DNA from: Hyphomicrobiales bacterium
Lineage (GTDB): Bacteria; Pseudomonadota; Alphaproteobacteria; Rhizobiales; OSC116
NCBI GenBank assembly: GCA_002401855.1
Contig: NVUH01000003.1
Location: 124,001-188,000, forward strand
Reading direction: 5' to 3'
DNA length: 64,000 nt
Made by a program: the position numbers and the translations under genes. The notes below the pieces were generated by a model. It did not search any database. It was not told the origin of the DNA and saw only the letters and a list, made by a program, of their open reading frames with translations. Positions within the stretch are counted from its first letter, which is position 1, and every line of letters begins with the position of its first letter. Positions 35,451 to 44,114 of this stretch are shown here, one piece after another.

Positions 35451-36701
35451 ATGAGTGCAGCAGGTGAAAATTTACGTATAAATGGCGATCGTCTTTGGGC
35501 GAGCATCCATGAAATGGCCGAGATAGGCCCTGGCGTAGCAGGTGGCAATAACCGCCAAACACTTACCGATGAAGATGGCCAAGGCCGTCACTTATTTAAA
35601 AAATGGTGCGAAGACGCTGGCCTGACCATGGGCGTCGATACGATGGGCAATATGTTCATGACCCGCGCAGGCACTGACCCTGATGCGTTGCCCGTTTATG
35701 TGGGTAGCCATTTGGATACGCAGCCCACAGGCGGACGCTATGATGGCATACTCGGCGTATTAGGCGGTTTAGAAATTATCCGCACTCTCAATGATTTAGA
35801 CATTCAAACCAAACACCCGATAGTTGTGACCAATTGGACTAATGAAGAAGGCACACGTTTTGCGCCTGCTATGTTGGCCTCTGGCGTGTTTGCGGGTATG
35901 CACACGCAAGACTGGGCGTATGAAATTGAAGATGCCGAAGGCAAAAAGTTTGGTGACGAATTAAAACGCATTGGTTGGCGCGGCGAAGAAGAGGTTGGTG
36001 CGCGTAAGATGCATGCATTCTTTGAGCTGCACATTGAGCAAGGCCCGATTTTAGAAATTGAGAATAAAGACATTGGCGTGGTGACACACGGCCAAGGCTT
36101 AAGCTGGACTCAGCTTACCATCACTGGCAAGGACAGCCACACGGGCAGCACGCCGATGCCAATGCGCAAAAACGCAGGGCTTGGCATGGCGCGGGTTTTG
36201 GAGCTGGTTGAAGAGATTGCGTTGTCACATGCGCCCAATGCAGTTGGCGCGGCAGGGCATATTGACGTTTACCCAAATAGCCGCAATGTGATACCCGGTA
36301 AAGTGGTATTCACCGTTGATTTAAGATCGCCAGATTTAGCCACCATTGAAGATATGGAAGCCAGATTGGCCGTGGGTGCGCAGAAAATTTGCGACGATAT
36401 GGGCTTGGGCTTAGAGATTGAAAAAGTCGGCGGCTTTGACCCAGTAACGTTTGACGAGAAATGCGTGACAGCAGTGCGTGATGCCGCTAACCGTTTAGGT
36501 TATAGCCATCGGGATATTATCTCAGGCGCAGGACATGACGCCTGTTGGATTAACCGCGTAACACCAACAGCGATGATTATGTGCCCTTGCGTCGACGGTC
36601 TATCGCATAATGAAGCCGAAAATATTAGTAAAGAATGGTCAACTGCGGGGGCGGAAGTTTTATTCCACGCCGTGGTTGAAACCGCCGAAATTGTGAAATA
36701 A
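35451..36701 (+). CDS. Zn-dependent N-carbamoyl-beta-alanine amidohydrolase (M20 family)
   Basis: 416 residues. Metal-binding motifs of the M20/carbamoylase group are clear: VGSHLDTQPTGGRYDGILG, TNWTNEEGTRFAPAMLASGVFAG, FELHIEQGPILE and the dimerisation insert with DSHTGSTPMPMRKNAG; a late SGAGHDACWINR supplies the last ligand His. In this operon it should hydrolyse N-carbamoyl-beta-alanine to beta-alanine, CO2 and ammonia, between HydA and the aminotransferase. ATG 35451 follows gggagga; the frame is open upstream through the hairpin. Confidence 0.93.
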   Translation: MSAAGENLRINGDRLWASIHEMAEIGPGVAGGNNRQTLTDEDGQGRHLFKKWCEDAGLTMGVDTMGNMFMTRAGTDPDALPVYVGSHLDTQPTGGRYDGILGVLGGLEIIRTLNDLDIQTKHPIVVTNWTNEEGTRFAPAMLASGVFAGMHTQDWAYEIEDAEGKKFGDELKRIGWRGEEEVGARKMHAFFELHIEQGPILEIENKDIGVVTHGQGLSWTQLTITGKDSHTGSTPMPMRKNAGLGMARVLELVEEIALSHAPNAVGAAGHIDVYPNSRNVIPGKVVFTVDLRSPDLATIEDMEARLAVGAQKICDDMGLGLEIEKVGGFDPVTFDEKCVTAVRDAANRLGYSHRDIISGAGHDACWINRVTPTAMIMCPCVDGLSHNEAENISKEWSTAGAEVLFHAVVETAEIVK

Positions 36702-36713
36702 GGGAACTAAAAA

Positions 36714-37346
36714 ATGGATTTATCGATCATATTGAGTTTTGCCCTTGTGGCCAGCCTGTTGGTGATTTCGCCAGGGCCGAATGGCTTGTTGATTACCAAA
36801 ACTGTGGCGACTGACGGCAAGGCCGCTGGCTTTGCCAATGTGTTAGGCTTTGTAACAGCATTTTACATTCAAGGCACAATGGTGGTGTTTGGTTTAGCGG
36901 TGTTATTGGTGCAATCGGCAGCTTTGTTTACTATGGTTAAAATAGTGGGTGCGGCTTATTTATGTTGGATTGGTTTTAAAGCGCTTAAAGATGCATGGCG
37001 GAATAAATCGGTTGTGAAAACTGAACAACAAACAAAATCTAAGGCCTTGCTGCGTTATGCCTATTTAGAAGGTTTGCTGACCAATGCATTAAACCCAAAA
37101 ACATCAATGTTTTATTTGGCGATATTTCCGCAATTTTTGCCAATTGAGCAAATGACTGCGGCCAATGTTTATAGCTTGGTGACAGTGCATGTGATGCTGA
37201 ACAGCTTGTGGTTTTGTGGCATGGTGCTTGTGCTCGGTAAGCTGAAAGCGCTGACCAGTTCTGGCCGCGTTCAACGTTGGATTAAAGGCGTTACAGGCTT
37301 TGTGTTTATTGGATTTGGTTTGAAATTGGCGACTTTACGAAATTAA
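36714..37346 (+). CDS. LysE/RhtB family exporter in pyrimidine operon
   Basis: 210 residues with about six helices. It has the ISPGPNGLLITKTVATDGKAAGF signature region and TNALNPKTSMFYLAIFPQFLP. It exports small amino acids or analogues in related systems. It sits 12 bases after the amidohydrolase and just before hydA, inside the operon, so the likely cargo is a pathway amino acid such as beta-alanine or 3-aminoisobutyrate made in excess (inference). It differs clearly from the LysE protein at 12180-12785. Confidence 0.88.
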   Translation: MDLSIILSFALVASLLVISPGPNGLLITKTVATDGKAAGFANVLGFVTAFYIQGTMVVFGLAVLLVQSAALFTMVKIVGAAYLCWIGFKALKDAWRNKSVVKTEQQTKSKALLRYAYLEGLLTNALNPKTSMFYLAIFPQFLPIEQMTAANVYSLVTVHVMLNSLWFCGMVLVLGKLKALTSSGRVQRWIKGVTGFVFIGFGLKLATLRN

Positions 37347-37370
37347 ACATTCTTGGGAGGGAGAAAAAAT

Positions 37371-38828
37371 ATGGCGAGCAAAGTGATTAAAGGCGGCACA
37401 GTGGTGACCGCTGACCGTACTTATAAAGCTGATATACTAATTGAAGGCGGCAAAATTGCTGCGATTGGTGACAATTTATCAGGCGATGAAGTGCTAGACG
37501 CGACAGGTTGTTATATGATGCCGGGCGGCATCGACCCGCACACTCATCTTGAGATGCCATTTATGGGCACTTACTCCTCGGATGATTTTGAAAGTGGCAC
37601 GCGGGCTGGCCTTGCTGGCGGCACTACAATGGTGGTAGACTTTGCTTTGCCCGAGCCTGACCAACCGCTCACGGCAGCGCTTGATAGGTGGCACAATAAA
37701 TCATCCCGCGCCAATTGCGATTATAGCTTTCATATGGCGATCACATGGTGGGGAGAAAAAGTGTTTGATGATATGGAGACCATTGTTAAAAAACATGGCA
37801 TCAATACATTTAAACATTTCATGGCTTATAAAGGTGCGTTGATGGTCGATGATGATGAGATGTATTCATCATTTCAACGTTGCGCTGCTTTGGGTGCACT
37901 GCCATTGGTGCATGCCGAAAATGGTGATGTGGTGGCGCAAATGCAAGCTAAATTATTAGATGAAGGCAATAACGGCCCTGAAGCCCATGCGTTCTCGCGC
38001 CCGCCAGAAGTGGAAGGCGAGGCGACCAATCGTGCCATTATGATTGCCAATATGGCAGGTGTGCCGCTTTATGTGGTGCATACGAGTTGTGAGCAAAGCC
38101 ACGAAGCCATACGCCGTGCTAGGCAAAATGGCATGCGGGTTTATGGTGAGCCGTTGATTCAGCATTTAACGCTGGATGATAGTGAATATGCCAACCCTGA
38201 TTGGGATCATGCTGCACGAAGAGTGATGAGCCCGCCGTTTCGTAATAAACAGCATCAGGACAGCCTGTGGGCTGGCTTGCAATCAGGTAGTTTACAAGTG
38301 GTGGCGACTGATCATTGTGCTTTTACCACCGAGCAAAAGCGTAATGGTGTCGGTGATTTTACCCAAATACCCAATGGCACAGGCGGGCTTGAAGACCGCA
38401 TGCCGATGTTGTGGACATATGGGGTGGAAACTGGCCGTTTGACGATGAATGAATTTGTCGCGGTGACATCGACCAATATTGCCAAAATCTTGAACATGTA
38501 TCCACAAAAAGGTGCGATACTTGAAGGTGCAGATGCTGACATTGTGGTTTGGGACCCGAAATTATCCAAAACCATCAGCGCATCGAGCCAACAATCTAAC
38601 ATTGATTACAATGTGTTTGAGGGCAAACAGGTAACTGGCTTGCCGCGCTTTACATTAACACGCGGCCATGTGGCGGTGACCGAAGGGACGATCAGCACCC
38701 AGGAAGGCCATGGTAAATTTGTAAAACGTGAGCCGTATCAAGCGGTGAATGCGGCGTTGAGTAAATGGAAGCAAGTGACCGCGCCACGTAAAGTGCAGCG
38801 CACAGGCATTCCAGCCTCAGGTGTATAG
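37371..38828 (+). CDS. hydA: Dihydropyrimidinase (D-hydantoinase)
   Basis: 485-residue amidohydrolase with a binuclear zinc centre. GGIDPHTHLEMPFMG carries the first His pair, FKHFMAYKGALMVDDDEMY contains the carboxylated Lys, and LVHAENGD, YVVHTSCEQSHEAI and VATDHCAFTTEQK provide the remaining ligands. It opens dihydrouracil/dihydrothymine to N-carbamoyl-beta-amino acids, step two of the pathway. ATG 37371 follows gggaggga; 6 codons upstream of the frame are ignored. Confidence 0.96.
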   Translation: MASKVIKGGTVVTADRTYKADILIEGGKIAAIGDNLSGDEVLDATGCYMMPGGIDPHTHLEMPFMGTYSSDDFESGTRAGLAGGTTMVVDFALPEPDQPLTAALDRWHNKSSRANCDYSFHMAITWWGEKVFDDMETIVKKHGINTFKHFMAYKGALMVDDDEMYSSFQRCAALGALPLVHAENGDVVAQMQAKLLDEGNNGPEAHAFSRPPEVEGEATNRAIMIANMAGVPLYVVHTSCEQSHEAIRRARQNGMRVYGEPLIQHLTLDDSEYANPDWDHAARRVMSPPFRNKQHQDSLWAGLQSGSLQVVATDHCAFTTEQKRNGVGDFTQIPNGTGGLEDRMPMLWTYGVETGRLTMNEFVAVTSTNIAKILNMYPQKGAILEGADADIVVWDPKLSKTISASSQQSNIDYNVFEGKQVTGLPRFTLTRGHVAVTEGTISTQEGHGKFVKREPYQAVNAALSKWKQVTAPRKVQRTGIPASGV

Positions 38829-38843
38829 AAAAAGGGTTTATTT

Positions 38844-39626
38844 GTGAGTGAAATAGTCATATCGGCAAAAAAACTGTCTTTGGTGTTTCCGACACCTGAT
38901 GGTGATGTTCATGCTCTATCGGACGTGGATTTGGAAATCAATAAAGGCGATTTTGTCTCATTTATTGGGCCTTCTGGCTGCGGAAAAACTACATTTTTGC
39001 GCACCATTGCTGATCTGGAATTGCCAACATCTGGCGAATTACAGGTTAATGGAGTGAGTGCCGCTGAGGCGCGCAAAGCCCGAGCTTACGGCTATGTATT
39101 TCAGCATGCCTCGCTCTATCCGTGGCGGACGATTGAGAGCAATATTGCATTGCCGTTGGAAATAATGGGCTTTAGCAAGGCTGAACAAAAGCAACGGGTT
39201 AAACAGGTTCTGGAATTGGTGAGCTTGGATGATTTTGCCAAGAAATACCCATGGCAATTGTCTGGAGGAATGCAACAACGGGCGTCTATTGCGCGGTCTT
39301 TGGCGTTTGATGCCGATCTATTGCTGATGGATGAGCCATTTGGCGCGTTGGACGAAATTGTGCGTGATCATTTGAACCAACAGCTGCTTGAGCTTTGGGC
39401 GCGTACCAACAAAACCATATGTTTTGTGACCCATTCGATCAACGAAGCTGTGTATTTATCGACCAAGATTGTGGTGATGAGCCCACGGCCAGGGCGGGTG
39501 ATTGATGTGATCACCTCGACATTGCCAAAAGATAGGCCGCTCGACATTCGCGAAAGCGATGAATTTAGAGATATAGCGCACCGCGTGCGTGAAGGTTTAC
39601 GGGCGGGGCAAAGCTATGATGGGTAA
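38844..39626 (+). CDS. ABC transporter ATPase (NitT/TauT type), pyrimidine locus
   Basis: 260 residues starting at GTG after aaaggg. It has Walker A GPSGCGKTT, Q-loop VFQHASLYPWRTIESN, signature LSGGMQQRASIARSL, Walker B LLLMDEPFGALDEI and switch His in CFVTHSINEA. The family drives uptake of sulfonates, nitrate, thiamine precursors or pyrimidines. It lies 15 bases after hydA and overlaps the next permease gene, so it belongs to the same operon; a pyrimidine base is the likely cargo. Confidence 0.93.
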   Translation: MSEIVISAKKLSLVFPTPDGDVHALSDVDLEINKGDFVSFIGPSGCGKTTFLRTIADLELPTSGELQVNGVSAAEARKARAYGYVFQHASLYPWRTIESNIALPLEIMGFSKAEQKQRVKQVLELVSLDDFAKKYPWQLSGGMQQRASIARSLAFDADLLLMDEPFGALDEIVRDHLNQQLLELWARTNKTICFVTHSINEAVYLSTKIVVMSPRPGRVIDVITSTLPKDRPLDIRESDEFRDIAHRVREGLRAGQSYDG

Positions 39627-40518
39627 AAATGGGAAATTGATACCTATTTTGACTGTTTTGGCAGTGATTGTCGCCATCTGGTATGTCTGCGTCGTGTGGT
39701 TGAATGCGCCGTTTGAATATGACCAAGCCCAGCGTAATGACATTGAGCTGACTTTTGGTGAAATGGTCAGCAATACGATGGCGCAAAAAAGACCTGTATT
39801 GCCTGCCGTGCATCAAGTGTTTGAGGAAATTTGGAACACCACGGTGCTTAAAAAAGTGACCTCAAAACGTTCGCTCATTTATCATGCTTGGATCACTCTG
39901 TCTGTGACCTTGTTGGGTTTTGTGATGGGCGGCATATTGGGTATTTTGCTGTCAGTTGGCATTGTGCACAATAAGGCGATGGATAAATCGGTCATGCCGT
40001 GGGTGATTACCAGCCAAACCATTCCTATATTGGCCATCGCACCGATGATCATTGTGGTGCTGAATGCTATCGGGTTTTCGGGGCTTATTCCCAAGGCATT
40101 TATCGCGACTTATTTGAGCTTTTTCCCCATTGTTGTGGGCATGGTCAAAGGCTTACGCAGCCCAGACCAAGCGCAGTTGGATTTGATGCGCACCTATAAT
40201 GCCAGCAAAAGTCAGTTGTTTTGGAAGCTAAGATGGCCATCATCTATGCCTTATTTATTCACTTCGCTAAAGGTAGCGGTTGCTGCGGCTTTGGTCGGTG
40301 CGATTGTCGCCGAATTGCCAACGGGCGCTGTGGCAGGGCTTGGAGCGCGCATGTTGGCGGGGTCATATTATGGCCAGACCATTCAGATTTGGTCGGCTTT
40401 ATTTGTCGCGGCGATTGTGGCGGCGGGCTTGGTGATCATAGTTGGCATATTGCATAATTATGTTTTAGGCCGTATGGGCCAACTTGACGGGCAGGGCACA
40501 CGGGAGGCTGACGCATGA
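39616..40518 (+). CDS. ABC transporter permease (NitT/TauT type) 1
   Basis: About 300 residues with six helices. The TauC-like core contains AWITLSVTLLGFVMGGILGILLSVG and the coupling loop RTYNASKSQLFWKLRWPSSMPYL. Start at ATG 39616 (or 39619), overlapping the ATPase stop by about 10 bases; a longer frame to 39589 lies inside the ATPase gene. A 60-residue segment between helix 1 and 2 (FEYDQAQRNDIELTF...) is longer than in TauC and probably faces the periplasm. Confidence 0.92.
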   Translation: MMGKNGKLIPILTVLAVIVAIWYVCVVWLNAPFEYDQAQRNDIELTFGEMVSNTMAQKRPVLPAVHQVFEEIWNTTVLKKVTSKRSLIYHAWITLSVTLLGFVMGGILGILLSVGIVHNKAMDKSVMPWVITSQTIPILAIAPMIIVVLNAIGFSGLIPKAFIATYLSFFPIVVGMVKGLRSPDQAQLDLMRTYNASKSQLFWKLRWPSSMPYLFTSLKVAVAAALVGAIVAELPTGAVAGLGARMLAGSYYGQTIQIWSALFVAAIVAAGLVIIVGILHNYVLGRMGQLDGQGTREADA

Positions 40519-41366
40519 ATATTTTTATCTATGCAATTGTGTTCTGGTTGGCGGCTTGGGCGCTGAACCAATATTTAGTGAAGCAGAGTTATGATGTGGT
40601 GATGACGCGGGTGGTGAATGTATTTGTGCCTTTGTTATTTGGTGTAACTCTGTTGGTTCTATGGGAAGGCGCGACGCGCGGCTTTGAGATACCTAAAATT
40701 TTATTGCCACCGCCATCAATGATTTGGGAGCGGATAACCAACAGCCTGCCAATTTTATGGGTGGATTTTAAACAAACATTTTTACACGCCGTATTGATTG
40801 GGTATGTGATTGGCTGTGGCAGTGGCTTTATTGTGGCGCTGTTGATTGATCGTTCGCCATTTTTAAAACGCGGCCTATTGCCATTGGGAAATTTTGTGGC
40901 AGCGCTGCCGATCATCGGTGTGGCGCCGATTATGGTGATGTGGTTTGGCTTTGACTGGCAGTCTAAAGCGGCTGTGGTGATCATCATGACTTTTTTCCCC
41001 ATGCTGGTAAATACCGTGCAGGGTTTAGCTACATCTGGTCATATGGAGCGCGATTTAATGCGCACTTACGCCTCATCATGGGGGCAGACATTGCTAAAAT
41101 TACGTTTACCTTGCGCCATGCCGTTTATATTCAATGCGCTAAAAATCAACTCAACATTGGCAATGATTGGCGCGATTGTCGCCGAGTTTTTTGGCACACC
41201 AACTGTTGGCATGGGCTTTAGAATATCGACCGAAGTCGGGCGGTTGAATGTCGATATGGTTTGGGCAGAAATTGCAGTTGCGGCGTTAGCAGGATCGACG
41301 TTTTATGGGATCATTGCTTTGATAGAGAAGAATGTGACCTTTTGGCACCCATCGCAACGTGTTTAA
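40515..41366 (+). CDS. ABC transporter permease (NitT/TauT type) 2
   Basis: 283 residues with six to seven helices, overlapping the previous gene by ATGA. It has an extra N-terminal helix before the TauC-like core (LLPPPSMIWERI, LHAVLIGYVIGCGSGFIVALLID, the coupling loop RTYASSWGQTLLKLRLPCAMPFIF). Two different permeases rather than a homodimer are used, as in thiamine-precursor and pyrimidine importers. Confidence 0.92.
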   Translation: MNIFIYAIVFWLAAWALNQYLVKQSYDVVMTRVVNVFVPLLFGVTLLVLWEGATRGFEIPKILLPPPSMIWERITNSLPILWVDFKQTFLHAVLIGYVIGCGSGFIVALLIDRSPFLKRGLLPLGNFVAALPIIGVAPIMVMWFGFDWQSKAAVVIIMTFFPMLVNTVQGLATSGHMERDLMRTYASSWGQTLLKLRLPCAMPFIFNALKINSTLAMIGAIVAEFFGTPTVGMGFRISTEVGRLNVDMVWAEIAVAALAGSTFYGIIALIEKNVTFWHPSQRV

Positions 41367-41426
41367 GAAATTAATAGTAAAAAAGTAGAAGCTAGAATAA
41401 ACCGAAAAACCTAAAGAGGGAAAAAA

Positions 41427-42422
41427 ATGAAAAAATTTACAACTATATTATTGGCCAGCGCTATGTCGCTAACTGCCATGACAGTTTTGGCTGCTGACAA
41501 AGTGACTTTACAGCTTAAATGGGTAACCCAAGCCCAATTTGCTGGCTATTATGTGGCTCAAGACAAAGGTTTTTACGAAGCTGAAGACCTAGATGTTGAA
41601 ATTAAGCCAGGTGGCCCCGACATTGCACCAACTCAAGTGATTGCTGGTGGCGGTGCCGATGTGGTGCTTGACTGGATGCCATCTGCCTTGGCTGCCCGTG
41701 AAAAAGGTGTGGCATTGGTGAACATTGCACAACCATTTAAATCATCTGGCATGATGTTGACTTGCCGCAAAGACAGTGGCATCACATCGCCTGCTGACTT
41801 TAAAGGCAAAACATTGGGCGTTTGGTTCTTTGGTAATGAATATCCATTCCTAAGCTGGATGAGTAAACTTGGCCTATCTACCGATGGTGGTGATGATGGC
41901 GTGACTGTTTTGAAGCAAGGCTTTAATGTTGACCCTATCTTGCAAAAGCAGGCCGCTTGCGTATCGACTATGACATATAATGAATATTGGCAAATCATTG
42001 ACGCTGGCCTTAGTGCTGACGATTTGATCACCTTTAAATATGAAGATCAAGGTGTTGCGACTTTGGAAGATGGCATGTATGTGCTTGAAGACAATCTAAA
42101 AGACGCTGCATTCTCTGACAAGATGGCACGCTTTGTACGTGCCTCTATGAAGGGCTGGGAATATGCAGAAGCTAACCCAGATGAAGCCGCTGACATTATA
42201 CTTGAAAATGATGCCTCTGGTGCACAAACTGAAGAACATCAACGCCGTATGATGCGCGAAATTAGCAAGCTAACTGCTGGCTCTAACGGTGGTACATTGG
42301 ATGAAGCTGATTATCAACGTACAGTCGATGTATTGCTTGCAGGCGGTGCTGATGTAATCACCAAGCAGCCAGAAGGTGCTTGGACACATGCCATTACCGA
42401 TGCAGCTAAAATGAAAATGTAG
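41427..42422 (+). CDS. NMT1/THI5-like ABC substrate-binding protein
   Basis: 331 residues with a signal peptide ending MTVLAA-DKV. The mature protein opens LQLKWVTQAQFAGYYVAQDKGFYE, the hallmark of the NMT1/THI5 group that binds pyrimidines, hydroxymethylpyrimidine or thiamine breakdown products. Other segments are IAGGGADVVLDWMPSALAAREKG and GKTLGVWFFGNEYPF. Location at the end of a pyrimidine catabolic operon makes uracil/thymine or a close analogue the probable ligand. A strong hairpin pair follows. Confidence 0.92.
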   Translation: MKKFTTILLASAMSLTAMTVLAADKVTLQLKWVTQAQFAGYYVAQDKGFYEAEDLDVEIKPGGPDIAPTQVIAGGGADVVLDWMPSALAAREKGVALVNIAQPFKSSGMMLTCRKDSGITSPADFKGKTLGVWFFGNEYPFLSWMSKLGLSTDGGDDGVTVLKQGFNVDPILQKQAACVSTMTYNEYWQIIDAGLSADDLITFKYEDQGVATLEDGMYVLEDNLKDAAFSDKMARFVRASMKGWEYAEANPDEAADIILENDASGAQTEEHQRRMMREISKLTAGSNGGTLDEADYQRTVDVLLAGGADVITKQPEGAWTHAITDAAKMKM

Positions 42423-42438
42423 CTTCGACACCGAAGCT
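42421..42438 (+). repeat. 7-bp hairpin at receptor gene stop
   Basis: agcttcg-acac-cgaagct directly at the stop codon, ahead of the terminator below; a likely 3'-end protecting stem. Confidence 0.5.
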
Positions 42439-42447
42439 TTATAGACT

Positions 42448-42483
42448 AACTTCCCTTTATTGATTTAAAGGGGAGTTTTTTAT
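42448..42483 (+). terminator. Intrinsic terminator of pyrimidine operon
   Basis: Stem aacttcccttt/aaaggggagtt (one T-G pair), 8-nt loop, then a T run. Confidence 0.85.
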
Positions 42484-42568
42484 TGCCACTTTAACCTTAA
42501 GCCCATAGTATAATTGTGCCTCAAACGCAGCATTTCTAACATGAATTATATCTATTTGGAGCTACTGA

Positions 42569-42964
42569 ATGTCTGACAATACGGAAATGGCGTTATATTT
42601 TATTCGGGAGTTTTACCGCGCAAAAAAGTCAAATTTGGTTGGCATGGTCACACCAACATTTAGATTCAAACCACCATCTAAACCTGAGCTGACTTTTGAT
42701 GAATATATGACATATATCGATAGGTTCGTGAATAGCGTCAATTTAATTGTCCATGGAATATCTAGTGATGATGACATAATTTTTAAAGTTGACTATACCA
42801 TTGAAACTCTTAGTGTGAAAGGTGGTCTAGGCATTGAAATTAAGGGATATGCCATAGTTAAACTACTTGATGACCAGATTGATTATGTTGAAATTATCAA
42901 TAATACCAGTGAACTTGACCCAGTGAAAATAGCCAATTTTAGGGCTGAACTCAATAAGAACTAG
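42569..42964 (+). CDS. NTF2/SnoaL-like protein, paralog A
   Basis: 131 residues. The helix-then-sheet pattern (MALYFIREFYRAKKSNLVGMVTPTFRFK ... DEYMTYIDRFVNSVNLIVHGI ... IIFKVDYTIETLSVKGG ... IEIKGYAIVKLLDDQIDYVEI) is that of NTF2-like/SnoaL-like small barrels. The next gene encodes a diverged copy. No catalytic residue is obvious. The start follows tttggagc. No clear relation to the pyrimidine genes, which end with a terminator upstream. Confidence 0.7.
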   Translation: MSDNTEMALYFIREFYRAKKSNLVGMVTPTFRFKPPSKPELTFDEYMTYIDRFVNSVNLIVHGISSDDDIIFKVDYTIETLSVKGGLGIEIKGYAIVKLLDDQIDYVEIINNTSELDPVKIANFRAELNKN

Positions 42965-43066
42965 TTTTTAGACGTTTAGATAACACCTAATTAGTCTTTA
43001 GTTCACTTGCGACTATTTTAGTTCAACCCTACATTGTACTAACATGAATATTTTGGGGGTATATAT

Positions 43067-43444
43067 ATGTCAACCAATCGAGACTTAGTCGATTATTTTA
43101 TCGGCGAATTCTACAGTGGCAAACTGGCAAATTTAGAATTGCTGGTAACTGAGGATTTTATGTTTAAAATGGTCGGCTTTCCCAAATTAAATTTCAAAAA
43201 ATTCGTAAAAATGGCCAACGCCACCAGTAATTTGGTAAAACTGAACATTCAAGAAATTGTTTCGGCCGATGATTTAACTTTCGAAATGAAATATCTGCTT
43301 GATGTGATGATATTCAAAGGTGGTTTTGACAAAGAAATTTACGGCAACATCACCGTAGTTGTAAGAGATGGCTTGCTTGATAAAATATTGGTAACAGCCA
43401 GCAGAAAAGTTAAAAATCTTGAAAAATATATGTTGGACGATTGA
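43067..43444 (+). CDS. NTF2/SnoaL-like protein, paralog B
   Basis: 125 residues, collinear with the preceding protein: DYFIGEFYSGKLANLELLVTEDFMFK, FVKMANATSNLVKLNIQEIVS, LTFEMKYLLDVMIFKGGFDKEI, NITVVVRDGLLDKILV. A strong site (gggggt) precedes the ATG. The two genes are a tandem duplication that has diverged far; neither is recognised beyond the fold guess. Confidence 0.7.
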   Translation: MSTNRDLVDYFIGEFYSGKLANLELLVTEDFMFKMVGFPKLNFKKFVKMANATSNLVKLNIQEIVSADDLTFEMKYLLDVMIFKGGFDKEIYGNITVVVRDGLLDKILVTASRKVKNLEKYMLDD

Positions 43445-44114
43445 CATTTAAAAACGAATATCGCAACAAAAAATCCCCGCAAAACAGGGGCATTCTTGGT
43501 AGCGTGTTGATCTATGCAAATGCTCAACGACCGTGTTGCCATCAGTATCTTTTTCAGCAGTGGCGAGTGTTACAACTTCGATAGATGAAATGCCCCCACC
43601 GCGTTGTTATCCCAATCAAGAAGAATTCAATTAACACCAGCAGATAGCGTTTTTTCTCGCGTTGCTAAAAGTTATCTTCGTCATTTCTTACAACACCCTA
43701 TAGGCTGTTATCTCAGCGCTTTTTGCGCGTTCAGATTTGGCGACGACCAGTGCTTTTCTTTCTGTTCCTTCGCCAACCATTCCATGGACTAAATCAGCAA
43801 GATATTTTAAGTTTATTTTTTATCAAATGGATAAGAACATTAGCCACGCCTCGAAAATGTTGCTCCAAGTGTAAATTTATGGCCATCTCCGCCCATGCGT
43901 TACACAGAAGAGCAGCAACTCTCTCAGCTCCGCCGCCCTCCAAAGAGCTAGTTAAAAATAAAATTTTCATTCGGCTTTTCCATTTTAACTATAGTAATAG
44001 ATTTTAGTATAATTTTAATCTGTTCTTGAGTTGTCATATTTAATATAGTATTGAATAATAAAACCAAAATAATAGTCTATTTTATTTCTCACATATTATA
44101 ATGAGTTCACTTTT
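43445..44114. other. 670-base gap with decayed minus-strand coding sequence
   Basis: No intact gene. On the minus strand short open pieces in different frames look like eroded coding sequence: 43687-43822 encodes about 43 codons (with LADLVHGMVGEGTERKAL and VVAKSERAKSAEITAYRVL), and the stretch 43500-43600 encodes ISSIEVVTLATAEKDTDGNT. I do not recognise the family. The right-hand 150 bases are extremely AT-rich (44041-44100 has 9 G or C in 60) and carry the glycosyltransferase promoter. Confidence 0.4.
43474..43491 (-). terminator. Orphan minus-strand terminator
   Basis: Read on the minus strand, cccc-tgttttgc-gggg is followed by attttttg. No intact minus-strand gene lies upstream of it, so it probably marks the end of a lost gene. 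Confidence 0.5.
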
